Shown here one piece after another: positions 43,140 through 50,450 of a DNA stretch of 64,000 nucleotides (the first letter of the stretch is position 1; each line of letters begins with the position of its first letter). The notes under the pieces are model-generated. The model saw nothing but the letters and a program-made list of their open reading frames with translations. It did no database searches and was not told the DNA's origin. The position numbers were made by a program, and so were the translations under genes. The DNA is from Egicoccus sp. AB-alg6-2 (lineage in GTDB: Bacteria > Actinomycetota > Nitriliruptoria > Nitriliruptorales > Nitriliruptoraceae), in NCBI RefSeq assembly GCF_041821025.1, contig NZ_JBGUAY010000007.1:124001-188000 (forward strand). The letters are read 5' to 3'.

Positions 43140-43718
43140 ATGCTGCGCCGCGTCGGGCTGCTCGGTGGGACCTTCGATCCGCCACACCTCGGGCACCTGG
43201 TCGTCGCCGAATCGGCGCGGATCGACCTCGAGCTGGACGAGGTACGGCTGCTGGTCGCCGGCGACCCGTGGATGAAACCCGTCGTCACGCCGGCCCGCCA
43301 CCGGGTCGAGATGGCGCGGCTGGCCACCGTCGAGGACCGCTTCCTCACCGTCGACGCCCGCGAGACCCGCCGTGCGGGGCCGACCTACACCGTCGACACC
43401 CTCGAGGAACTGCACGCCAGCGAGCCCCACACCGAGTGGTGCTTCCTGCTCGGGGCCGACGCGACCGCGCGCATGGGGGAGTGGCACCGCATCGACGACG
43501 CCCGTCCCCTGGCGCGCTTCGTGGTCGTCACGCGCCCGGGGCACGACCTGCACCTCGCCGGTTCCGCGGGCGTCGAGCGCCTGGCGGTGCCCGCCGTGGC
43601 GGTGTCGTCGACCGAGTTGCGCGACCGGTACGCCGCGGGGCGCGCGACCCGTTACCTCGTTCCCGATCGTGTCGACAGGTACGTGCGAGAACAACGCCTG
43701 TACGGAGTCGAGTGGTGA
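43140..43718 (+). CDS. nadD: Nicotinate-nucleotide adenylyltransferase
   Basis: 192 residues. Transfers AMP to nicotinate mononucleotide in NAD synthesis. Seen: GLLGGTFDPPHLGHL nucleotide-binding motif, GADATARMGEWHRID, and the closing SSTELRDRYAAGRATRYLVPDRVDRYV. ATG 43140; TTG 43134, overlapping the dioxygenase stop, is an alternative. Start of the conserved nadD-lytR_C-rsfS-phosphatase string, with GTGA overlap to the next gene. Confidence 0.95.
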   Translation: MLRRVGLLGGTFDPPHLGHLVVAESARIDLELDEVRLLVAGDPWMKPVVTPARHRVEMARLATVEDRFLTVDARETRRAGPTYTVDTLEELHASEPHTEWCFLLGADATARMGEWHRIDDARPLARFVVVTRPGHDLHLAGSAGVERLAVPAVAVSSTELRDRYAAGRATRYLVPDRVDRYVREQRLYGVEW

Positions 43719-44269
43719 AGCAGCGGGGCGCGAAACCAGCCCGGCGGACGATGTCCGCCGCGCGCCGACGCCGGCTGCAGCGACTCCAGCGACAGGCGGA
43801 ACGTCGCGGGCGCTCACCGCTGCTGCGGTTGGCGACGGCGCTTGCCGTACTCCTGGCCGCGCTGGCACTGATGGCGGTCGTGGCGACGGCGACCGGGCGT
43901 TTCGTCCTGCCGGCCGAGCTCACGACCACGCGGGCCGCGACCTCGGCCAGCCCGACCGAGGTGTCACGCCAGCGCGAACTGGTGGTCCGCGTCGTCGACC
44001 ACAGCGGCCGGCCGGACCTGGCCGTCGAGGTGGCCGAACTGGCCGCCCCCGGCGGATTCTCGACCTTCGCCGGCCCGGCGCGGGGCGAGGGCGCGGAGAG
44101 CACGCGCATCCTGGTGCATCGCGACGCACCGGAGGTCGTCGCCGCCGCCGCCGACCTGCGCGACCTGCTCGGTCTCGGGGTGATCGAACGCGTCGCGGCG
44201 GCACCCGAGGGGATCGACCTCACGGTGGTCGTCGGGGCGGACTACGCCGCCGACACCGCCTCGCGGTAG
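43715..44269 (+). CDS. LytR C-terminal-domain membrane protein
   Basis: 184 residues. Arg-rich cytoplasmic N-terminus, one membrane helix (about 38-60), then an exported domain (about 90-184) resembling the LytR/CpsA C-terminal domain: RVVDHSGRPDLAVEVAELAAPGGF and RILVHRDAPEVVAAAADLRDLLG. Such stand-alone proteins regularly lie between nadD and rsfS in Actinobacteria; function in wall biology is presumed. GTG overlaps the nadD stop by 4 nt. Confidence 0.8.
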   Translation: MKQRGAKPARRTMSAARRRRLQRLQRQAERRGRSPLLRLATALAVLLAALALMAVVATATGRFVLPAELTTTRAATSASPTEVSRQRELVVRVVDHSGRPDLAVEVAELAAPGGFSTFAGPARGEGAESTRILVHRDAPEVVAAAADLRDLLGLGVIERVAAAPEGIDLTVVVGADYAADTASR

Positions 44270-44371
44270 GACGTCGGCGGCCTCGCACGGCACGCGCCGC
44301 TGTGGTTCCCTGTCCGGGTCCGCGCCGCCGCGGGGACCTTCCTGCACCACCCGACGAAGAAGAGCTCGCCC

Positions 44372-44791
44372 GTGCCTGCAACCGACGAAGCCGTCGCGCT
44401 CGCCGTCGCCGCCGCCGATGCGGCCGACGACCTCAAGGCCACCGACCTGACCATCCTCGAGGTGGCCGACCTGCTCGCGCTGGTCGACGTCTTCCTGCTG
44501 GTCAGCACGGCCAGCGACCGGCAGCTCAAGGCCGTGTCCGACGCGGTGGAGCGGCGCCTGCAGCTCGACCACGACCGCAAGCCCCTCCGCCGCGAAGGCA
44601 CCGCCGAAGGAGGCTGGCTGGTCCTCGACTACGGCGACCTGGTCTGCCACCTGTTCTCCACCGAGGAGCGCGACTTCTACGCCCTCGACAAGCTCTGGGC
44701 CGACGTGCCACGGCGGGACCCGCGGACGGGTGAGCGCCTCGGCGGAGCGCCGGCGCCGATCGGTGCCGGCAGCCACCGCGAGGACGTGTGA
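44372..44791 (+). CDS. rsfS: Ribosomal silencing factor RsfS
   Basis: 139 residues. Binds L14 on the large subunit and blocks subunit joining in starvation. Seen: KATDLTILEVADLLALVDVFLLVSTASDRQLKAV, LRREGTAEGGWLVLDYGDLVCHLF, and ERDFYALDKLWAD. A ~25-residue tail follows the conserved end. GTG 44372; the stop overlaps the phosphatase start. Confidence 0.95.
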   Translation: MPATDEAVALAVAAADAADDLKATDLTILEVADLLALVDVFLLVSTASDRQLKAVSDAVERRLQLDHDRKPLRREGTAEGGWLVLDYGDLVCHLFSTEERDFYALDKLWADVPRRDPRTGERLGGAPAPIGAGSHREDV

Positions 44792-45438
44792 GGCGTCTGG
44801 TCCTGGTCCGCCACGGCGAGTCCAACTGGAACGCGGCCAGCCGGATCCAGGGCCAGCAGTGCGCCGGACTGTCCGACCGCGGCATGACCCAGGCACGCCA
44901 GGTCGGGGGCGCCCTCGCGAACGCCTACCCGACCGCCAGGGTCGTCGTCTCCGACCTCCGGCGCTGCCGACAGACCGCGCAACCGCTGCTGGACGCGCTC
45001 TCGATCGACCCGGTCGTCGATCCCCGTCTGCGTGAACGCAGCTTCGGTGACTGGGAAGGTCGAACGCGCGACGAGGTCGAGCGCCTCGACCCGGCCCGGT
45101 GGCGCCGATGGCGCGACCACGACGACGACGTGCTGGCCGAGGTGGGCGGCGAGCCCGACGGCGTCTTTCTCGCCCGGGTCGAACCGCTGCTGCGCGAGCT
45201 GCTCGCCGGCACCGACGAGGGCGGAGTCACCATCGCGGTGACCCACGGGGGACCGATCTGGCACGGCAGCCACGCCCTGCTCGGGCTCCCTGTCGGGACG
45301 CTCGGCACCGTGCACAACGCCTCGGTCACCGAGCTGGTGGCCTGGCAGGGCCCGCGGGTCGTGCTCGAGCGCTGGAACGAGGTCGCGCACCTGCCCGTCG
45401 AACTCCGTGTCGGCTGGCGACCCGCCGTCGGCGCCTGA
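44788..45438 (+). CDS. Histidine phosphatase (phosphoglycerate-mutase-like)
   Basis: 216 residues. Catalytic motif LVRHGESNWN at the N-terminus, SDLRRCRQTA, LRERSFGDWEG, and the second His in VTHGGPIWHG. In mycobacteria the gene after rsfS encodes a glucosyl-3-phosphoglycerate phosphatase, so that role is possible; other family members act on many phosphoesters. GTG overlaps the rsfS stop. Its stop abuts the convergent gene at TGATCA. Confidence 0.88.
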   Translation: MRRLVLVRHGESNWNAASRIQGQQCAGLSDRGMTQARQVGGALANAYPTARVVVSDLRRCRQTAQPLLDALSIDPVVDPRLRERSFGDWEGRTRDEVERLDPARWRRWRDHDDDVLAEVGGEPDGVFLARVEPLLRELLAGTDEGGVTIAVTHGGPIWHGSHALLGLPVGTLGTVHNASVTELVAWQGPRVVLERWNEVAHLPVELRVGWRPAVGA

Positions 45439-46029
45439 TCAGACCCGTCCGCTGGGTGATCCGCCCGGCACGGGGGCGGGGTGCACGGCGTTGTCGATCG
45501 CGGCGAACGAGCTGGCGTCCACGTCGCGTGCGATCGCGAGCACGTGGTCGGCGTCGCGGCGGCGCACCGTGGCCAGGACCATGTCGACGTCGCCCTTGTA
45601 GCCGGTGCCGCGGAACACCGTGGCGCCGAACCCGGCGGCATGGATCGCCCGGGCGATGGCGTGGCCGAGCTCCAGCGGGTGCCCGTCGGCGTCCGTCCGG
45701 GTCGCGTCGGCGTAGACCCGGACCGTGGCCATCCCGAGCCGCAGGTGACCGGTCAACTGCACCCCGATCAGCGTGCCGAGGGCGACGCCGACGACGAATC
45801 CCGCGGCACGCACCGGGGTGACGTCGGCGAACACGATGCCGGCGGCCGCGAGCCAGGTGCCGGCCTCGAGTCCGGCGGTGACCGCCGCCAGCCAGCGTCG
45901 CTGCTGGACGACGAACACGACCTTGAACACGTTGAGGGACACGTCGGCGACCCGGAGCAGGGCGATGGCCACGGCGGGCCATGCGAGCTGCCACAGGGCG
46001 GCGACGTCGAGTGGGAGGACGTCGGGCAC
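45439..46029 (-). CDS. DUF5698/DUF2179-type membrane protein
   Basis: 196 residues. Three membrane helices (about 15-37, 45-70, 72-95) then a soluble domain with GFGATVFRGTGYKGDVDMVLATVRRRDADHVLAIARDVDASSFAAI, the DUF2179-like C-terminal domain of the UPF0316 family. The soluble domain type often binds small ligands in cation or cyclic-dinucleotide contexts, but no role is established. GTG 46029; convergent with the phosphatase. Confidence 0.82.
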   Translation of the reverse strand: MPDVLPLDVAALWQLAWPAVAIALLRVADVSLNVFKVVFVVQQRRWLAAVTAGLEAGTWLAAAGIVFADVTPVRAAGFVVGVALGTLIGVQLTGHLRLGMATVRVYADATRTDADGHPLELGHAIARAIHAAGFGATVFRGTGYKGDVDMVLATVRRRDADHVLAIARDVDASSFAAIDNAVHPAPVPGGSPSGRV

Positions 46030-46485
46030 GGCAGGATCTCGATCGAGGAAGCAAGCGGGGGAGCGGGCGTGGGATCACCCGGCGGAACGACCTCGCACCC
46101 GTCGGCCGGAACCGGCCGGTCTGCAGCGAATTCGGACCGCCGTGGCCATCGGAAACGTGCGGCTCGTGTGCGCGAATCACCACGCGGCGGTCGACGGCGT
46201 CGCGGATTGGGGCCCTGAACTGGACGAGGTAGCCCCTCGCCCGACCAGTTGCCCGCCGCTTGCCGCTGAGACGGCGAATTCGGGCTTCTGAGGCCCGCCG
46301 CGCCCGGCGATGTGGTCGTCCGACCATACCCCAGCGGGCCCCGGCGCGGCGCCGTCGATGCCAGGGGGCAACCGCCCCCGACGTCGGGCCACCCCACCCG
46401 CTCCGCAGACGCTGCCGAAACCTCGTTTGCTGGATGCCCGGCCGAGGCAACAGGCGCTCGGCCACACCGAGAACGGAGGGACACC
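46030..46485. other. 456-nt divergent intergenic region with inverted repeats
   Basis: No convincing gene. It holds a 10-bp palindrome CTCGATCGAG (46038-46047), an inverted repeat CGGCCGG-AA-CCGGCCG (46103-46118), two copies of GCGAATTCGG (46126 and 46274), an operator-like TGGTCG-TC-CGACCA (46313-46326), and a GGGGGC-AACC-GCCCCC hairpin (46364-46379). It must contain the promoters of the DUF5698 gene and the stress cluster; I see no firm -35/-10 pair. Confidence 0.5.
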
Positions 46486-47280
46486 GTGGCACAGCCACAG
46501 ACCTACGGGGCAACTCCCGACAGCGGCACGTCAGAGACCGTCGATCTCACCAAGGAAGAGGGACGCCAGGTCGCCGAGGACGCGAAGCAGCAGGCCGGTG
46601 CGGTCGCTGGCACCGCGAAGGAGCAGGCGGGGACCGTCGCCAACGAGGCGATGCACCACGTCCAGGACCTCGCGACCGATGCCAAGCACCAACTGCACCA
46701 GCAGGCGCGACAGCAGACCGACGCCTTCGGCAACGTCATCGGCACGCTCGGTGGCCGGGTCAAGGCGCTGGCCAACGGCGACGTGGACGAAGCAGGTCCG
46801 GTCGGTGACTACGCCCAGCGTCTCGCCGGTCAGGTCGACCAGTTCGCCAACCGTGTCGACGAACTCGGGTTCGACGGCATGATCGACGAGGTGCAGCGCT
46901 ACGCCCGCCGCAAGCCGGGTGCGTTCCTGCTCGGTGCCGCCGTCGCCGGTTTCGCCGTGTCGCGTCTCGCCCGCGGCGCCCAGGCGGCCCAGAGCCACGA
47001 CCAGTCCGGTTCGGCAGGCATGTCGAACACGATGCCGAGCACCGGTACGACCGCGCCGACCGGCATGGGCGGTTCGCCCACCGGCACGACGGCAGGCGCC
47101 GGGCTCACGCCGGGATCCGGGCCCACGACCCCGGGTATGGGCGCCGGTCTGGGAACGGGTGCGGACGTCGGCACGCCGCCGGTGCCGCCGATGCCCCGCA
47201 CGGGGAGCCCCGCGACCGGCCTCACCACGTCGCCGTCCACCGACGACGACCTCTTCACCTCGGGGAGGGACGAGCGATGA
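46486..47280 (+). CDS. LEA/apolipoprotein-like amphipathic protein
   Basis: 264 residues. The first half is Ala/Gln/Glu/Lys helix with 11-residue-like periodicity (EDAKQQAGAVAGTAKEQAGTVANEA), as in group-3 LEA-like proteins; then YARRKPGAFLLGAAVAGFAVSRLARG, a short hydrophobic hairpin or helix also seen in DUF3618 proteins; then a Gly/Pro/Thr-rich tail (170-264). Probably membrane-associated and stress-related (inference). GTG 46486 with GGAGGG upstream. First gene of a three-gene overlapping string. Confidence 0.65.
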   Translation: MAQPQTYGATPDSGTSETVDLTKEEGRQVAEDAKQQAGAVAGTAKEQAGTVANEAMHHVQDLATDAKHQLHQQARQQTDAFGNVIGTLGGRVKALANGDVDEAGPVGDYAQRLAGQVDQFANRVDELGFDGMIDEVQRYARRKPGAFLLGAAVAGFAVSRLARGAQAAQSHDQSGSAGMSNTMPSTGTTAPTGMGGSPTGTTAGAGLTPGSGPTTPGMGAGLGTGADVGTPPVPPMPRTGSPATGLTTSPSTDDDLFTSGRDER

Positions 47281-47732
47281 GCACCACCCCACACGGCTCC
47301 GAGGCCGTCGACGACCTGCGGGTCGAGACCGCCTCGGCGGCCCCACCCGGGCCCGACGCCTCGCTGAGCGACCTGATCAGCCGCCTCGGTGACGACGTGA
47401 CCCTGCTGTTCCGCCAGGAGGTGGAACTCGCCAAGGTCGAGTTGAAGCGCGAGGCGACCACCGCCGCCAAGGCCAGTGGCATGTTCGCGGCCGCCGGCGT
47501 CGCCGGCCTCGTGACGCTGCTGCTGCTCGCGTGGGCCGCCGCCTGGGGGCTCGCCGAGGTCGTCCCGACCGGCGTCGCGTTCCTGATCGTCGGGATCGTG
47601 TTCGGCCTGATCGCCGCCGGCCTCGCCATGGCCGGGAAGAAGCGGTTCGAACAGGTCGACTTCACCCCCCACGCCACCATCGAGACCTTGCAAGAGGACA
47701 AGCAGGTCATCACGGATCGGATGAGTTCATGA
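47277..47732 (+). CDS. Holin-X-type (DUF1469) membrane protein
   Basis: 151 residues. Matches the actinobacterial putative Holin-X family: SLSDLISRLGDDVTLLFRQEVELAKVELKREA, followed by two membrane helices (about 65-90 and 97-120). Despite the name this is a chromosomal membrane protein of stress clusters, not evidence of a phage. Overlaps both neighbours by 4 nt. Confidence 0.87.
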   Translation: MSTTPHGSEAVDDLRVETASAAPPGPDASLSDLISRLGDDVTLLFRQEVELAKVELKREATTAAKASGMFAAAGVAGLVTLLLLAWAAAWGLAEVVPTGVAFLIVGIVFGLIAAGLAMAGKKRFEQVDFTPHATIETLQEDKQVITDRMSS

Positions 47733-48364
47733 GTCAGTACGCCACCGCCCCGACCTCCCAGGATCCCGAGCAGCTGCGCCGCGAGATCGCCCGGACGCGC
47801 GCCGACATGGACCGCACCCTGGCCGAGCTCGAGGACCGCGTCAGCCCGACCCGGATCCGCGAGCGCCAGACCGAGAAGGTGCGCGGCGGCTTCGCCCGCG
47901 CCAAGAGCGCCGTGATGGGCGCGACGCCCGACACCGACCAGGTCCGGGGCCGCGCCTCGGGCATGGCCGACAGTGCCAGCAGCACGCTCAGCGAGGCCGG
48001 TGACGCGATCCAGCAGGCACCCCAGCGCCTCGAGTCCGCCGCACGCGGCAACCCGCTCGCGGCGGGCCTGATCGCGTTCGGCGCCGGTGCGCTGCTCGGT
48101 TCGCTGATGCCGGCGACCCGTGCCGAGGAGCAGTTGGCCGGCGAGCTCCGCGACAACTTCGAGGAGCCCGTCAAGCACCAGCTGCAGGACGCTGGTCAGC
48201 AGGTCAAGAGCGAGCTGCAGGAGCACGCCCAGCAGGCGGTCGAGGAGACCAAGCAGACCGCCCAGCAGGCGGTCGAGGAGACCAAGTCGCAGGCCCAGGA
48301 CGCGGCCGGACAGGTCCAGGCGCACGCGAAGGACTCCGCCGAGACGGTCCGCGAGCAGCGCTGA
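47729..48364 (+). CDS. DUF3618 protein with repeated Gln-rich helix
   Basis: 211 residues. N-terminal DUF3618 motif PEQLRREIARTRADMDRTLAELEDRVSP, a GNPLAAGLIAFGAGALLGSLMP membrane segment (about 109-130), then an amphipathic helix with two near-identical copies of QQAVEETKQTA. Likely membrane-bound helical scaffold; function unknown. ATG overlaps the previous stop. Confidence 0.87.
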   Translation: MSQYATAPTSQDPEQLRREIARTRADMDRTLAELEDRVSPTRIRERQTEKVRGGFARAKSAVMGATPDTDQVRGRASGMADSASSTLSEAGDAIQQAPQRLESAARGNPLAAGLIAFGAGALLGSLMPATRAEEQLAGELRDNFEEPVKHQLQDAGQQVKSELQEHAQQAVEETKQTAQQAVEETKSQAQDAAGQVQAHAKDSAETVREQR

Positions 48365-48378
48365 CCGTCGCCACACCC

Positions 48379-48407
48379 GTCCGGCCCCGCGACGCGCGGG
48401 GCCGGAC
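48379..48407 (+). terminator. Hairpin between DUF3618 and YihY genes
   Basis: Perfect 13-bp GC-rich stem (48379-48391 with 48395-48407) with a 3-nt loop, 15 nt after the DUF3618 stop. No T-run. It could be a terminator or an mRNA-stability element within the cluster. Confidence 0.6.
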
Positions 48408-48432
48408 CACGCCCCGAACCAGGAGAACCGCC

Positions 48433-49524
48433 TTGGGACTCGCCGACAACAACGAGCGCGACGGCGCGACCGACGTCAGGAAGAGCGACCGTGTCGTCGA
48501 CGTCCGCAACCCCGACGAGCGCGCCGTGGAGGCCCGTGCGTCGCAGGGTGGCCAGCGGCGGAGCGCGGATCGCGACGGCCAGGACGCCGCGCAGCCCACC
48601 GACATCTCCTCCAGCGGGTGGAAGGCAGTTGGCAAGCGGGTCGTGACCGAGCTGAAGAACGACCACGTGTCGTTGCTCGCGGCCGGGGTGGCCTTCAAGG
48701 GCCTGCTGGCGCTGTTCCCGACGATCATCGCCGCCATCAGCATCTGGGGTCTGGTCGCCGACCCCCAGCAGATCGAGCAGCAGATGGAGGGCCTGACGGG
48801 CTACCTGCCCGCCGACGCGGCCAGCCTCATCGAAGGGCAGATGACCCAGGTCGCCGAGGGCGGCACGGGGGCACTGTCGTTCGCGTTGGCCATCTCGATC
48901 CTGCTGGCCCTGTGGAGCGCCTCGGCCGGCATGGCCGGCCTCATGGAGGGCGTCAACGCGGCCTACAACGAGGTCGACCGGCGCAAGTTCCCCAAGAAGC
49001 GCGGTTTGGCGCTCGGTCTGACCTTCGGCGGCATCATCTTCCTGCTGGTCACGCTCGGTCTGATCGCCGTCCTGCCCGCCGTCGCCGACCAGCTCGGCCT
49101 CGGACGCGCCGGGGAGCTGGCGGTCCGCATCGGGCAGTGGCCGCTGCTGGCCCTGCTGGTCATCGGTGGGCTCGCATTCATCTACAAGGTCGCACCCGAC
49201 CGCGACGACCCGCAGTTGAAGTGGGTCACCGTCGGTGCGGTCGTCGCCACGGTCCTGTGGCTGATCGGATCGGCGATCTTCACCCTGTACGTGGAGAACT
49301 TCGGCAGCTTCGGTGAGACCTACGGCGCCTTCGCCGGCATCATCGTGCTGATGTTGTGGCTGTACCTGACCGCCTTCATCGTGCTGCTCGGTGCGGAGAT
49401 CAACGCCGAGCAGGAACGCCAGACCACCAACGACACCACGGTCGGGCAACCGAAGCCGATCGGTGAGCGTGGCGCGTACGCCGCCGACACGCGGCCCGAG
49501 GACCACGAGGGTCGCCAGGCCTGA
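48433..49524 (+). CDS. YihY/BrkB-family membrane protein
   Basis: 363 residues. A ~75-residue charged cytoplasmic start, then six membrane helices. Family motifs: LLAAGVAFKGLLALFPTIIAAISIWGL, SASAGMAGLMEGVNAAYNE, and the last helix GIIVLMLWLYLTAFIVLLGAEINAE. The family was once mis-called RNase BN; its transport function is unproven. TTG 48433 with AGGAGA upstream. Confidence 0.9.
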   Translation: MGLADNNERDGATDVRKSDRVVDVRNPDERAVEARASQGGQRRSADRDGQDAAQPTDISSSGWKAVGKRVVTELKNDHVSLLAAGVAFKGLLALFPTIIAAISIWGLVADPQQIEQQMEGLTGYLPADAASLIEGQMTQVAEGGTGALSFALAISILLALWSASAGMAGLMEGVNAAYNEVDRRKFPKKRGLALGLTFGGIIFLLVTLGLIAVLPAVADQLGLGRAGELAVRIGQWPLLALLVIGGLAFIYKVAPDRDDPQLKWVTVGAVVATVLWLIGSAIFTLYVENFGSFGETYGAFAGIIVLMLWLYLTAFIVLLGAEINAEQERQTTNDTTVGQPKPIGERGAYAADTRPEDHEGRQA

Positions 49525-49536
49525 GACCGACCCGCC

Positions 49537-49567
49537 CGCGCCCGCCGGCCCGTCGCTGGCGGGCGCG
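49537..49567 (+). terminator. Hairpin after the YihY gene
   Basis: Ten-bp stem (49537-49546 with 49558-49567) extended by one G-T and two GC pairs around a 5-nt loop, 12 nt after the YihY stop. No T-run. Confidence 0.6.
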
Positions 49568-49593
49568 GCGCACCCACCGACGACGAGGGACGC

Positions 49594-50085
49594 ATGGGCG
49601 CACGGCCGGAAGTGCGTTCGGTCGTGCTGGGCGCGTCGACCTTCGGGTTCGGGCTCGGGGGACTGACCGACGGCATCGTGTTGCACCAGCTGCTGCAGTG
49701 GCACCACCTCGTCAGCGCGCGGGTCCCGCCCGACGACCGGGCCGCCCTCGAGGCGAACCTGTTCTGGGACGGCGTCTTCCACCTGTCGACCACGGTGGTC
49801 CTGGTGATCGGCGTCGTCGTGCTCTGGCGCGGCTGGGAACGCCGGGACCGGGCCACCGCCGACCTGGCCGGCCTGGCCGGGCTGACACTGATCGGCTGGG
49901 GCGCGTTCCATGTCGTCGACCAGCTCGTCTTCCACGAACTGCTCGGCCTGCACGACATCCGACAGGGCGCCGCCAATCCCGGCATCTACAACTGGAGCTA
50001 CTTCGCCATCGGCCTGCTCCTCGCCGCCCTCGGCTGGCTCGTGCTGAGGCGCTGGGGCCGTCTGGGCCTGCCGGACCGACCATGA
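49594..50085 (+). CDS. DUF2243 membrane protein
   Basis: 163 residues with four membrane helices. Family motifs: LGGLTDGIVLHQLLQWHHLVS, LFWDGVFHLSTTVVLVIG, GWGAFHVVDQLVFHELLGLHDIR, and NWSYFAIGLLL. Conserved His residues in the helices could bind a metal (inference). ATG 49594. Confidence 0.88.
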   Translation: MGARPEVRSVVLGASTFGFGLGGLTDGIVLHQLLQWHHLVSARVPPDDRAALEANLFWDGVFHLSTTVVLVIGVVVLWRGWERRDRATADLAGLAGLTLIGWGAFHVVDQLVFHELLGLHDIRQGAANPGIYNWSYFAIGLLLAALGWLVLRRWGRLGLPDRP

Positions 50086-50120
50086 ACCGAACCACGGGAC
50101 GACCGCGCTCCGCCCGGACA

Positions 50121-50161
50121 CGAACTCGCCCCCGCCAGCGATGCTGACGGGGGCGAGTTCG
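50121..50161. terminator. Bidirectional terminator between DUF2243 gene and tRNA-Ala
   Basis: Perfect 14-bp stem (50121-50134 with 50148-50161) with a 13-nt loop. It lies after the plus-strand DUF2243 gene and after the minus-strand tRNA, so it can end both transcripts. Confidence 0.75.
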
Positions 50162-50169
50162 CGCTCAGG

Positions 50170-50243
50170 TGGACCGGATGGGATTTGAACCCACGACCCC
50201 CTCCATGCCATGGAGGTGCGCTGCCGGACTGCGCTACCGGCCC
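50170..50243 (-). tRNA. tRNA-Ala (anticodon GGC)
   Basis: 74-nt cloverleaf on the minus strand: acceptor GGGCCGG/CCGGTCC, D-arm GCGC...GCGC, anticodon stem CCTCC/GGAGG with loop ATGGCAT, T-arm GTGGG-TTCAAAT-CCCAT, discriminator A. The anticodon GGC reads GCC. The acceptor carries the G3-U70 pair that marks alanine tRNAs. CCA is not encoded. Confidence 0.95.
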
Positions 50244-50282
50244 GAGGCGCGCGTCACGCCGAAGCGTGCCGTGCGGCGGCGC

Positions 50283-50311
50283 AATGTACACGGTGTCGGC
50301 AGGCCGGTCGA
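50283..50311 (-). promoter_or_regulatory. Promoter of tRNA-Ala
   Basis: On the minus strand TCGACC (50306-50311), 17-nt spacer, TACATT (50283-50288). It predicts transcription from about 50275, some 30 nt before the mature 5' end. Confidence 0.55.
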
Positions 50312-50376
50312 ACCGGTGCCGGCGTCGCCCGGGCAGCACCGCGGCAGGCCGGGTGAGAGCGGCAACCGGTGACGGC

Positions 50377-50382
50377 TACGCT
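50377..50382 (+). promoter_or_regulatory. Putative -10 element for leuS
   Basis: TACGCT, 68 nt before the leuS GTG. No clear -35. If used, the mRNA would begin almost at the hairpin at 50390. Confidence 0.35.
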
Positions 50383-50389
50383 CGTGCGG

Positions 50390-50408
50390 CCCCCGCCACG
50401 GGGGTTTT
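50390..50408 (+). promoter_or_regulatory. Hairpin with T-run in the leuS leader
   Basis: CCCCCG (50390-50395), 3-nt loop, CGGGGG (50399-50404), then TTTT, 42 nt before leuS. It looks like a small intrinsic terminator or a 5'-end stabiliser. No T-box or Leu-rich leader peptide is visible. Confidence 0.4.
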
Positions 50409-50450
50409 CACGTCCGGTGTTCCCATCGAAGTCCGACTGAGGAGTGGTCC

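Noticed and set aside
46126-46283. Insertion-sequence ends suggested by two GCGAATTCGG copies
   Set aside because: Only 10 bp, direct orientation of a near-palindrome, no transposase and no target duplication.
46265-46292. GCTGAGA and TCTGAG words 22 bp apart, resembling the spdB operator
   Set aside because: The middle 11-bp half-site is missing and there is no TCTCA arm at 4 nt; likely chance in GC-rich DNA.
47277-47732. Possible prophage remnant because of the Holin-X-type gene
   Set aside because: Holin-X family genes are chromosomal membrane genes in Actinobacteria. No integrase, capsid, lysin or attachment repeat lies nearby.
50244-50450. T-box riboswitch upstream of leuS
   Set aside because: No T-box consensus, specifier loop or anti-terminator layout is visible; only a small hairpin with TTTT.
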